Assembly: GCA_021292165.1 (NCBI GenBank) | Contig: CM037879.1 | Span: 18,933,525-18,997,524, forward strand | From: Shinisaurus crocodilurus | Taxonomy: Eukaryota > Chordata > Lepidosauria > Squamata > Shinisauridae | Direction of reading: 5' to 3' | Length of the DNA stretch: 64,000 nt | Notes under the pieces: generated by a model | Databases searched by the model: none | Seen by the model: only the letters and a program-made list of their open reading frames with translations | What the model was told of the DNA's origin: nothing | Shown: piece by piece, positions 55,343 to 64,000 of the stretch | How positions within the stretch are numbered: position 1 is the first letter of the stretch | Layout: each line of letters opens with the position of its first letter | Made by a program: the position numbers and the translations under genes

Positions 55343-55411
55343 TGCACAAGGGAACTTTTCTCGGGACCTGATCAGCAATCTTGCCCATGCCTGGGGTAAG
55401 GGAACGAAGGA

Positions 55412-55950
55412 TCAGCAACCCCGGGAAACCAAGCTGAAATCACTGGCCGCTTGGGTTGACCGGACCCCCGGGAAACCAAGCTGAAATCACTGGCCGCTTG
55501 GGTTGACCGGACCCCCGGGAAACCAAGCTGAAATCACTGGCCGCTTGGGTTGACCGGATCCCCGGGAAACCAAGCTGAAATCACGCACAAGCCGCTTGGG
55601 TAGACCGGGCCCCGCCGGGAACCCAGCTAGCCGCTTGGGTAGACTGGGCCTCCGCTGGGAACCCAGCTAGCCGCTTGGGTAGACCGGGCCTCCGCCGGGA
55701 ACCCAGCTAGCCGCTTGGGTAGACCGGGCCTCCGCCGGGAACCCAGCTAGCCGCTTGGGTAGACCGGGCCCCGCCGGGAACCCAGCTAGCCGCTTGGGTA
55801 GACCGGGCCTCCGCCGGGAACCCAGCTAGCCGCTTGGGTAGACCGGGCCCCGCCGGGAACCCAGCTAACCGCTTGGGTAGACCGGGCCTCCGCCGGGAAC
55901 CCAGCTAGCAGCGTGCGGTTGACCGGGCCTCTGCCGGGACCCGAGCTGAA
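55412..55950 (+). repeat. Minisatellite with two unit lengths (47 and 39-40 bp)
   Basis: Four units of 47 bp (starts of the GGGAAACC motif at 55423, 55470, 55517, 55564) pass into nine units of 39-40 bp (GGGAACCC at 55617, 55657, 55697, 55737, 55776, 55816, 55855, 55895, then 55936 as GGGACCC). Every unit keeps CCGCTTGGGT(T/A)GACCGG. The shorter unit lacks the GAAATCACT segment of the longer one. Confidence 0.95.
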
Positions 55951-56067
55951 CTAACTAGCTGAGAGCCCTGAAATCACGTTGTCCTTGAGGCTTTTGCTTG
56001 CTACTTTGTACCGTACTGATAAGCTGTATTGCTGGCGTGGGTCTGGGTTTGTGAAAGTAATTTTGTA

Positions 56068-56073
56068 AATAAA
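56068..56073 (+). terminator. AATAAA polyadenylation signal of the LTR-like segment
   Basis: AATAAACTTGTTTTC, a signal followed by a GT-rich stretch, about 730 bp downstream of the TATA box. Confidence 0.4.
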
Positions 56074-56235
56074 CTTGTTTTCTAAAAGATACTTTTAGTG
56101 GCTATAAGTTATCCCTTTGTTCTGGGCTAAGGCGAGGCAGCTGGGGACCTTCGGAGAAGGCCCGCCCCAGCACCCGCTACCCCCTTAGCATTGAACCCGC
56201 GCAGAAGACCAGGTTGTCGGTCTTCCACTATATAA

Positions 56236-56836
56236 ATATATATTACATGCATATACTGTCTAATATTTTTTTTAATGGTGGGGGTGTGCAGTATAAACAA
56301 AGGGTTAAATTAAAACCAAAAGTACACATAATCTAAATATGCTAAATTAGATTCCAATTGCTCAGGGCATTGAACAATTTCTCTAGAAGACCTTCCAGAG
56401 GATTTTTCAATTCAATATTTTCTGGGACACCCCCCCCCAATCACTGCTTAGGGTGTCACTAAACCACAACATTAAAACAGTGATGATGCCAGAGTATTCA
56501 TTAATTTATCTGTGTTGTTTATAAAGTTTTAGGATGTCCATGCTAAGCAGGTTGGGGTGAAGCATTAATACTGGGCATTGTACTTGAAGCTTCCTTTGCA
56601 GAAGCCCGACTGAAAAGAAATGTAAACTTTCTAAGAGCTATGCTCACACATGGATTATTTCCATGACTGAAAAGGAGATGCAGCACAGGCTACAGGCACC
56701 ACTGGTCTTCTCTATACTTTACCATACATATAAAAAACACAAGGTGTGGGGATCACTCCCCAATGGATGTTAACCACATGATTCTCTTCAAAACTGGAAA
56801 GAGGGGAAAAACAACATTGGTACCACAGAGCAACTA
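56236..56836. other. No gene seen
   Basis: Unclassified AT-rich DNA. Confidence 0.4.
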
Positions 56837-57004
56837 CAGTATTTTTCCATGTATAAGACTATACTTTTTCCTAAAATTGTTAGACTAAAAATTGAGGGTC
56901 GTCTTATACACGGAAGTAAGCCAAGGAGAGAACTGCGCGGTTGCGAAACTGCCCAGTGGGGGGCGTCTTATACATGGGGGCGTCTTATAGACGGAAAAAT
57001 ACGG
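56837..57004. mobile_element. 168-bp MITE, TA target
   Basis: Ends CAGTATTTTTCCATGTATAA and CTTATAGACGGAAAAATACGG with TA on both sides (56835-56836 and 57005-57006). Internal repeats of GTCTTATACA. Tc1/mariner or pogo-like on target and ends. Confidence 0.75.
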
Positions 57005-57006
57005 TA

Positions 57007-58083
57007 TCCTTGGAGCATCTTTGTTTTTACCTCAGAATGGACTTATCCAAGAGGTCTTCCTCTCCTCAAACTTCTCAGTTGAAAACAAATAACTAAAGTG
57101 TGCTTAAAGGAAGAAAAGTCATAATCATTTAATCCTCTCCCTTTAGACTTGGTTCTGTTGCCCACGGATAATCAGTCTTTTGACACACAAGTTGAACAAT
57201 TTATCTCCCAAAGTGGCACTGAATGCTCGGGTGATTCACAATTTCTTTACAGCACTGAGCATGCATCTCATATACCTTCTGGGGTGATATTTTCACTTAA
57301 AAACTTCTGACAAGAGGTTTTGCCTACCTAAAGGTATTCTGCTCTGTGTTGTCACTGGAGGAGCAGATAGGAACTGGCAAAATGCACTTGTCATCTTGCT
57401 GACATCAGAGTATTACAGCACCTTGTCTCCTGAGTAGACCGGTACAGCCTTTAGAGCACAAGAAGATGCTCTCATGGGGCTCACATCAACATCCTAGCAA
57501 ATGGCAGGAGCACATCACATATGCAAGGCCTCTCTGCTCTTTTGATTTGTGTACCCTCACAAGATTCATGAATCTAACACAAGAGGCACTGGCAACTTAT
57601 TTCGATCAAGAACCGAGACCAATTTAAAAAAAAAAAAAACCCACCAAAAAACAAAAGTTACGGTCGTTTCTGGATGCTACACTCACTTATTAATAAAAAT
57701 ACACTCCATGTTTGGCTATAAAAGGGCAATGTCTTTTAGAAATGTTTTTATTGCCTCCTGGATTAAATAAACATGAGATGCCTGCCTATTACCGTATTCT
57801 GCAAAATTAGGAAGCACCACCTTTTTTTTTTAGCTCTTTGGAGAAGTAGCAGCTGCTGTCGGAACAGGGGGCAGCCCAAGCATTGCAGCTTGGAGGTGTC
57901 TGTTATGCATAACCATTGCACCTGACTCTCTCAATCAACTCCCTGTTTGGGAGCCCTCAACGTTTGGCCAAGACTGCCCTTCATCTGGAGGTTTGCCAGG
58001 GTCTGGACATTTTTGAAGAAGTGGTGTAATCTCACATTCAAGAACAGATTGACTAGGATTTTTGTTGTTGTTTAAGTGTGTTA
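57007..58083. other. No gene seen
   Basis: Unclassified, with an A run at 57626-57639. Confidence 0.4.
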
Positions 58084-58091
58084 TCTATATA

Positions 58092-58952
58092 CAGTAATAT
58101 CTCGGATTACGAGTAACCCGGTATGCGAGCTTCTCGTAAGACGAGCAAAATATTTGCATAAATTACCACTTGCAACACAAGCCTGGTCTTGCAATTCGAG
58201 CCGAGCCGCATAGTGGAGACGCGGTGCGGCTGCTTGCTCAGGCCGGCGGCCGGCACCTCTCACTGCTTCACCGGCGCCTGGGCAGGGAGACAAGTGGAGG
58301 CGTGGCGCGGCCACTCGCTCGGCGCCTCGCTCTGCTTTGCCGGCTCCGGAGTAGGGAGCCCCGTGGATGGGCGGCTGCAGCTGCTTGCTCTGCCAGTGCC
58401 TGGCCCTGCTGCCGGCGCGGCCAGTGCCGCTCGCTCGGGCAGCGCCTCACCGTGCTGCGCCAGTTCCCTGTGTGGAGGGGCGGTGCGGCGTGGCCGCTTA
58501 CTCAGCTGGCGCCTGGCCTTGTTGCCCGGCGCAGCCGCCACTCGCTTGGGCAGCGCCTCACCGTGCTACGCTGGCTTCTGGGCAGGAAGCCCCGTAGAGG
58601 GGCAGCACGGCCGCTTGCTCGGCCGGCACCTTGCCCTGCAACTTGTTAAAGTTGCAAAAAAAGAAGGAGATTCCAGTGAGCCAACATATCGCCTCCTCTC
58701 CTCTCTCTCATCTCCCTCACACCAGCCACGATTCTTTTCAAAGCTAAAGTTCAGGTTAATTTGTTTTATTTTTACTTTATATGTACTGTATTTTGTATTA
58801 CTTTAATCATTTTTATATGATTAAATAGGTTGTGGAATGAATCATCTGAGTTTCCATTATTTCTTATGGGGAAACTCGCTTTGATATACGAGTGTTTTGG
58901 ATTACGAGCATGGTTCTGGAACGAATTATGCTCGTAATCCAAGGTATTACTG
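58092..58952. mobile_element. pogo/Tigger-like element with GC-rich tandem core
   Basis: Starts CAGTAATATCTCGGATTACG and ends GTAATCCAAGGTATTACTG, flanked by TA (58090-58091 and 58953-58954). The outer arms match the 250-bp copies at 47723 and 51992. The middle (about 58200-58645) is instead a very GC- and CpG-rich block with repeated GGGCAGCGCCTCACCGTGCT (58438 and 58549) and GCTTGCTC motifs. Long overlapping frames (up to 205 codons) on both strands reflect base composition, not a gene. Confidence 0.8.
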
Positions 58953-59159
58953 TATATAAAAGAAAGTGTCCTGAGTGAGTGAGTGAGTGACTCATAAACG
59001 CCCAGCTCAAACCATTTAATCTAGGAACATGAAATTTTGAAGGAACATTGCTTTTATGACGTAGAGCCCCACTAAGGAAGGATTTTTGGAAATTCCCTAA
59101 GGGGGTCAAAAAAGGGGGCAAAATCGGCCCACAATCATATCTCCTATGGGCAAAACAAC

Positions 59160-59690
59160 AGGGCAGCAGTTATGCAAATCGGCCTCACCTCAGAATTCCT
59201 GCAGGAGCCAATAGGAGCAGTTATGCAAATAGCCCATACAACACTTAGAATGTTCATATGAATTCCTGCAGGGGCCAATAGGGCTGGGTATGCAAATCTC
59301 CCCTAGGCCATTTAGAATGTTCTCTGAGGGGGTGATAAGGGAGGCAAACTTTTTAAATGACTGAATGACTGCTGTGGGGGGGGGGCGTCGTCACATAGGC
59401 TCCATCACATTTTGACGGATCCGCCCCAAACTTGGCACGCATACTCTGCATCACCCAAGGACAAAGACTGGTGGGTTCAAATATCCGAAAAACCCTTGCT
59501 GCGCCTGTACAGGTCCAAAATAGATGAGAGCCAATGGCGTCACTTGGAATGTTCGCAGGGGCCATTCAGGAGCGGTTATGCAAATCGCTCCAACGACATA
59601 TAGAATGTTCGTATGAACTGCCACAGGGGCCTATCAGGAGTGCATATGCAAATCTCTACTGCGTCAAAACAGAATGTTCATATGAACCAC
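59160..59690 (+). repeat. Tandem/dispersed array inside the Helitron (ATGCAAAT units)
   Basis: About five irregular units, each with GGGGCC(A/T)AT(A/C)AGGAG, TATGCAAATC and AGAATGTTC(A/G)TATGAA. Units are separated by unique sequence around 59330-59530. Confidence 0.7.
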
Positions 59691-59699
59691 AGCCGGGGT

Positions 59700-60125
59700 G
59701 GATCTGGGATTTCATTGCGTAGTCCTGGGGGGGGGGGAGCAGGGATTTCATTGTGCAGTCCCAAGGGGGGGCAGGGATTTCATTGTGCAGTCCCGGGGGA
59801 AAGGGAACAGGGATTTCATTGTGTAGTCCAGGGGGGGAAGCAGAGATTTCATTGTGTAGTCCTGGAGGAGGAACAGGGATTTCACTGTGTAGTCCTGGGG
59901 GAGCTGGGATTTCATTGTGTAGTCCCGGGGGCCCAGGGATTTCATTGTGTAATCCAGGGAGGGAAGCAGGGATTTCATTGTGTAGTCCCAGGGGGGGGGG
60001 GAAGCAGGAATTTCATGGTGTAGTCCTGGGGGAGCAGGTAGTCCCGAGGGAGCTAGGATATCATTGTGAGGTCCTGGGGGAGCTGGTAGTCCTGGGGGAG
60101 CTAGGATTCCATTATGTAGTCCCGG
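59700..60125 (+). repeat. G-rich minisatellite inside the Helitron
   Basis: About a dozen units of roughly 28-40 bp built on GGGATTTCATTGTGTAGTCC followed by a variable G run. All units share the direction. The open plus and minus frames across it (136-155 codons) are low-complexity. Confidence 0.92.
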
Positions 60126-60304
60126 GGGACCTTTCCTATGGAGCGATTCAAAACAGCAGTCAGCGACCTTAAGGAATTTCAAACAAATAGTGCCTATAGG
60201 AAAATGACGACCCATGCAAACTTGGCACGGTCACTCTTCATCACGCGAGCGAAGCCGCAGGCAAAAGCTAGTATTTTATATTTCATCTCTGTTCGTCATT
60301 TTTA

Positions 60305-60425
60305 GTCATATCAGCATGAGAACTGGAGCACTGTAGTGGCTAAGACCTTGCACTGGGAATTATATGGACCAAATCCCACCACAGACACGAACCCATTAAG
60401 CAACTTAGGGCCAAACTAAACATTC
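60305..60425 (+). mobile_element. SINE head, MIR-like, diverged
   Basis: GCACTGTAGTGGCTAAGACC and a weak B box, then AAGCAACTTAGGGCC. Confidence 0.4.
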
Positions 60426-60699
60426 AGTGTTTATCCCTACCTCCCCACACCACAGGTAGTGGTGGTGGAATTTTGCACAAAAAAAGGGGGGGAGGAGAAG
60501 GAAAGGTGTTTAAAAAACAAAATAAAAACACCCTCCTGAAGTACTGTGGTCCCGATCCAAATCAGGGCTGCATGAGCTTACAGGACAGTAGGGATAGCTA
60601 ATACGCATAGTTCCACTATACATGCTTTAGCAAATGTTTAGTTTGGCACTAATATAATATTTTCTCAGCCGCAGGGCTGAACTAAACATGCCACTACAT

Positions 60700-60950
60700 G
60701 GGTTATTTATTATTTATTATTTATTTATTATATTTATACCCCGCCTTTTTTCCTGCAAGGAACCCAAGGCGGCTTACATAATCCTCCTCCTCCTCCTCTC
60801 CATTTTACCCTCACAACAACCCTGTGAGGTAGGTTAGGCTGAAAGTCAGTGACAGGCCCAAAGTCACCCAGTGAGTTTCATGGCCGAGCGGGGATTTGAA
60901 CCCGGATCTCCCGAGTCCCAGTCCAACACTCTCACCACTACGCCACATGG
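60700..60950 (-). mobile_element. tRNA-headed SINE with L2-like tail
   Basis: Full-length reverse-complement copy: tail TTTATACCCCGCCTTTTTTC, GGAACCCAAGGCGGCTTAC, body GTGACAGGCCCAAAGTCACC, head GAACCCGGATCTCCCGAGTC and ACTCTCACCACTACGCCAC. Confidence 0.88.
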
Positions 60951-60961
60951 TTATAAACATG

Positions 60962-60965
<4 letters not shown>

Positions 60966-60999
<34 letters not shown>
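60966..60999. repeat. (GT)n microsatellite
   Basis: About 17 GT units. Confidence 0.95.
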
Positions 61000-61000
<1 letters not shown>

Positions 61001-61243
61001 AAATAGTAGCAGGCATGGGGGGGATTTTCTTTGGGACCATAGTATGCAAGGACAAGAGGCAAAACATTTTCCTCCCCTGCTGCAGTCCTGGTGAAAAGCA
61101 ACCACCACCACCTCGGGGAGCTTACTTTGCAGGACTAGTAACAGCGGGGGGGGCGAGGGGGAGAGGCAATTTTCATCAGGATCATAGCAGGGGAGGAAAG
61201 GGTTACATCTCCCCTCCCTCATGCCTGCTATTAATTTTTTAAC

Positions 61244-61331
61244 AGCACAATCCTATGTATGTCTACTCAGAAGTAAGCCCTATTGAGTTTAATGAGGCTT
61301 ACTCCCAGGTAAGCATGTACAGATTACACCT
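61244..61331. mobile_element. Short palindromic MITE
   Basis: AGCACAATCCTATGTATGTC, CAGAAGTAAGCCC, centre ATTGAGTTTAATG, then GGCTTACTCCCAGGTAAGC and GATTACACCT. A common short inverted-repeat class; related pieces at 14866 and 29083. Confidence 0.7.
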
Positions 61332-61389
61332 GAAAAACAGACATAGTTTCCAATGACGCATTAAGTGCCATGTGAAGTGTGGCCCTTAG

Positions 61390-61510
61390 TCTTCCATGAA
61401 TGGAAATTGTAAAATGTGCTTACTTTACAGGATTATTCAAGGGTTACTGAGATAACATATGAAGTGCCTTGAGAACTCTGGAAAAAGGGCTATACAAATG
61501 CTAAGATATA
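61390..61510 (+). mobile_element. MIR-like SINE 3' part
   Basis: AACATATGAAGTGCCTTGAG and GGGCTATACAAATGCTA resemble the tail at 33850 and 41150. Confidence 0.45.
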
Positions 61511-61559
61511 TTTTTGGTTGTGTTGTGGACTGTCTTAAGGGAAAGAGATACATCAACTG

Positions 61560-61588
61560 GAGAGAGAGAGAGAGAGAGAGAGAGAGAT
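61560..61588. repeat. (GA)n microsatellite
   Basis: About 14 GA units. Confidence 0.95.
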
Positions 61589-61599
61589 ACAAAGTCTAT

Positions 61600-63328
61600 A
61601 TGCCTCCACTCAAGTGTGGAACTCTTCAAAGTTTCACTCAATAGAATTACTGTCCATCATTACCAACAGTTCATTCCCTCTTGAAAAGAGGAATGCTTTC
61701 ATTGATATCTCATTGAAAATTTCCCTGTGTCACAGTATTTATACAGAAGGGGAGACATTCTGTTTGTGATCTTGTCTACATCTGCTGAATGAGACCTGTT
61801 TGGTGCAGCATTCTCCCCTCCTCCCAAAAATGTTTCAAAATTCACTTATGCTACAGCCCCCTTCCAGGAAAGAATTCGGTGGGGAGGGATGCTTAAATAT
61901 ACATTTAAATGTATCTTTTCAACGCAATAGATTCCATCAACTTCAACCACGCACATTTATACATACATGGTTACATACAATTTACAGAACATCCAATTTC
62001 AGAATCACTTAGAATTTCCACCAAGTGCTAATATACATACTGGCAGAAAGATGACTATCATTAAAACATTTCACAGTTCACCTTTAATCAATTAAAAGTA
62101 TGTCAAATAAACACATTAGCTGAAGAAAGATCACAGACAAGGACACAGGCCAATAGCCTCTGAGTGGAGAATCAATATCTTATAGTATTTTCCCAAGAGA
62201 GCTTAAAAAACCCATTGTTGTAGCTATGTGAAAGGGAGAAGGCTTTGCAGATCAAGTTACCAGCCTGATCTGATGTTTTTAATAGACAATAAATCTGGCT
62301 GCAGCCATTGCTAAGTCTCAGTCACAATCGTTAAAGCCAGAGAATTTTTAAAGAAAAAACCTGCACAAGGACTTATAAATATTTATTACCATTCCACAAA
62401 TCTTTTAAAGCAGACATATAACTAGTTGACACTTAATTACCGAGCACTGTTTCGGTGTTTCTTCATATCATGTTGGATTATACTTAGATTAAAATGATCT
62501 GCATTGCCTTACCTGGTACATTCCGACTCCAATGTGTTTGGGCTCAATTTTCACTAGCTCAGCTAATGGGTCCTGTACACGTCTAGCTATGGAAACTGGG
62601 GGGGGGGGGGGGGGGACAAAGCAAAAAATGGTGTTCTGTGAAACGCAGGATCAAGAAAGTACTTTTCGTTGTGTTTTGTCTAGTGTTCTGAATGTTCATT
62701 CTGTTCTTTGCTGCATGAAAAGGAATGCCATAGTATAAGCAAAAATAAAATTTCAAATGCTAAAATGCAATTTATTGCAAACATGTCCCACATTCTCATC
62801 AATGCAGCTTTAGCAAAATAACCCTGTCATTGCCAGCCATGTAAACTGAAAAGCACCCTAATTATATACAATAACAACAACAACAACAATGCAAACAACA
62901 GATTACTATGACTGCATGCTGCAGTAATCTGATATCAATACCTTCCCCTAGCTAACATTTGAAGATAACATTAGTTTAGGAAAATTATATCAACGGCTGA
63001 AGTATTTCTTCTACAGTTTATTTATGTAGATTTTATTTATGTAGAGTTCTAAATTTTATTTAGAAATTCTTTTCCATCCTTCTAGTGCCTATGCCATACT
63101 CAGGGCAGCTTATGACAGTTTAAAATCACAATGTCACAAAATATAACAAAAATTCATTAAAATACAATAAAAATACAACAAAGGTAGAAACCACAGGTAA
63201 AACATAGCCGTTGCATTAAAAGAACTCTGAAAATCTGTGCAGTAATTTATAAAACATGGCCTTGCAATGCAATATTGTAGACAATTAGAACATAAAAGGC
63301 TAATTTTGATTGTGCTTACTTAATCAGT
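61600..63328. other. No gene seen; about 1.7 kb AT-rich DNA
   Basis: No recognised repeat apart from a G run at 62599-62614 and an (AAC)n run at 62872-62890. The part 62200-62500 is repeat-free and is one of the better places here to look for conserved noncoding sequence. Confidence 0.4.
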
Positions 63329-63331
63329 TAA

Positions 63332-63922
63332 CAGAGTAATCCTATGACCCCTAGACAGTGTCTAGAGCAGGGCTCTCCAACCTTGGGTCCCCAGATGTTG
63401 CTGGCCTACAGCTCCCAGCATACCCAGCCAGCATGGCTAATGGCAAGGGATTCTGGGAGCTGTCGTCCAGCAACATCTGGGGACCCAAGGTTGGAGAGCC
63501 CTGGTCTAGAGGGCCATAGGATTTTTCGGATTCCCAGATCCGAGGTCAGAAAAGAGCGCCAACGTAGGAGCTGGTGCCGCGCCCTCGGATTCCCCTCCCC
63601 CTGCTTGCAGCTGGCATGGAAAGAACCACGCCAGCTGCTTCTCTGAGGTTGTAAGAGTGACCTTGGAGAAAGGGTTTAGGGGTATTCCGGGGGGCATGGA
63701 GGGGAGGAGACCGCCGCCGCTAAGATATGATGTATCCTGGCGACGCCTCAGCCTCCTTCCCTCCCCCTCTGAAGCGCCACAGTTAGACAGCTGAAACTGG
63801 CTGCTTTCCAGAGCAGGAGGAGTGCGGAGACAACCTTCGCCTCCACACTCCTCCCACTCTGCATAGGATGCCCGTAATCCTCTGAGTTTGGAGGTTCATG
63901 GGCAGCCCATTGGATTGAGCCC
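63332..63922. mobile_element. PIF/Harbinger-like element with TAA TSD
   Basis: Ends CAGAGTAATCC and GGATTGAGCCC, with TAA on both sides (63329-63331 and 63923-63925). It is related to 18365-18833 along its length and to the 77-bp element at 48233 at its ends. It carries a nested hAT element. No transposase. Confidence 0.7.
63368..63503. mobile_element. hAT miniature element with intact 8-bp TSD (nested)
   Basis: 136-bp sibling of 4217-4361 with the same CAGGGCTCTCCAACCTTGGG ends, flanked by GTCTAGAG (63360-63367 and 63504-63511). Confidence 0.9.
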
Positions 63923-64000
63923 TAATGGATTCTATGAATAGATTAATTTGGTTAATTGAACATTTTTTAAAAAAATGAATTTAAATTGTAGCTGCCCTGT

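Larger units (their letters stand above)
54780..56235 (+). mobile_element. LTR-like segment with TATA box, minisatellite and poly(A) signal
   Basis: In order on the plus strand: an upstream region, a TATA box in AAGGTATAAAACACC (55328-55342), a tandem repeat block (55412-55950), AATAAA at 56068-56073, then a GC-rich stretch resembling U5. This is the order of a retroviral-type LTR. The ends are not fixed: TGTTATG at 54782 and CTTCCA at about 56229 are possible termini, but without matching flanks. No internal retroelement genes follow, so it would be a solo LTR. An alternative is a satellite-bearing non-LTR segment that happens to hold the motifs. Confidence 0.5.
58084..60271 (+). mobile_element. 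Helitron-like non-autonomous element, interrupted
   Basis: With the pogo-like insertion (58092-58952 plus one TA) removed, the 5' end reads TCTATATATAAAAGAAAGTG, preceded by A. The 3' end is GCAAAAGCTAG, preceded by the GC-rich short stem CGCGAGCGAAGCCGCAGG and followed by T. A 5' TC, a 3' CTAG with a hairpin just upstream, and insertion between A and T are the Helitron signature. About 1.3 kb of its own sequence remains, with no Rep/helicase coding. The interior holds two tandem arrays (59160-59690 and 59700-60125). Confidence 0.72.

Noticed and set aside
55412..55950. Regular repeats resembling a CRISPR array
   Set aside because: The repeats are contiguous tandem units with no unique spacers, there are no cas genes, and the DNA is vertebrate.
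58170..58806. Frames of 159 and 205 codons, alanine/arginine/glycine-rich
   Set aside because: They overlap in different phases over the GC-rich tandem core of a pogo-like element; composition explains them.
59613..60215. 136-155-codon frames with repeated GISLCSPGG-like peptides
   Set aside because: They are translations of a G-rich minisatellite, open on both strands because the unit length permits it.

Overview
The window looks like nuclear DNA from a squamate reptile (lizard or snake). It is intergenic or deep intronic, and almost everything recognisable in it is mobile-element debris. The squamate call rests on the repeat mix seen together: CR1 and L2-type LINE 3' ends, tRNA-headed SINEs with L2-like tails, a tRNA-Ala-headed SINE, many short hAT and PIF/Harbinger-like inverted-repeat elements, a DIRS-like fragment, solo LTRs and long ATT/ATC microsatellites at retroposon tails. 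This comes from recall of repeat families, not a database search. I found no host exon, functional tRNA or rRNA gene, promoter of a host gene, operon or CRISPR array. The longest open frames are decayed reverse transcriptases or chance frames in GC-rich or tandemly repeated transposon DNA.

Layout. 1-6.0 kb: a possible minus-strand LTR, an L2-like LINE split by a SINE, more SINEs, a hAT miniature element with a perfect 8-bp target duplication, and a truncated LTR between two copies of an L2 tail. 6.6-7.8 kb: minus-strand CR1 reverse-transcriptase 3' half. 9.6-11.6 kb: inverted-repeat element, SINE, L2 pieces. 11.6-13.6 kb: the longest LINE, an RT plus C-terminal cysteine motif broken into at least four frame segments. 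13.8-22 kb: SINEs, hAT elements, a Harbinger-like element, an L2 3' end. 22.2-23.2 kb: DIRS-like fragment. 24.2-25.1 kb: second CR1. 26.9-29.7 kb: a 187-bp local duplication and a LINE/SINE tail. 30.7-32.7 kb: a 637-bp solo LTR inside CR1, a 5S rRNA-derived fragment, and a patch of rearranged DNA holding an exact inverted copy of 44 bp of that LTR. 33.2-35.2 kb: GC-rich Harbinger-like element inside a SINE, a CR1 remnant, a candidate LTR with CCAAT and TATA motifs. 35.2-45.9 kb: mostly unrecognised AT-rich DNA with scattered elements. 46-52.3 kb: LINE 3' ends ending in a zinc-finger motif, an LTR-like segment, two 250-bp pogo/Tigger-like elements. 53.9-56.2 kb: an inverted-repeat element, an L2 tail, and an LTR-like segment with a minisatellite just downstream of its TATA box. 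58.1-60.3 kb: a Helitron-like element interrupted eight bases from its 5' end by a pogo-like element with a GC-rich tandem core. 60.3-64 kb: SINE pieces and a hAT element nested in a Harbinger-like element.

There is no gene network to describe. The value of the window is its insertion history: several nestings can be ordered from intact target-site duplications. The best leads are the Helitron/pogo nest, the templated 44-bp inverted insertion, and the LTR whose transcribed part has become a minisatellite.
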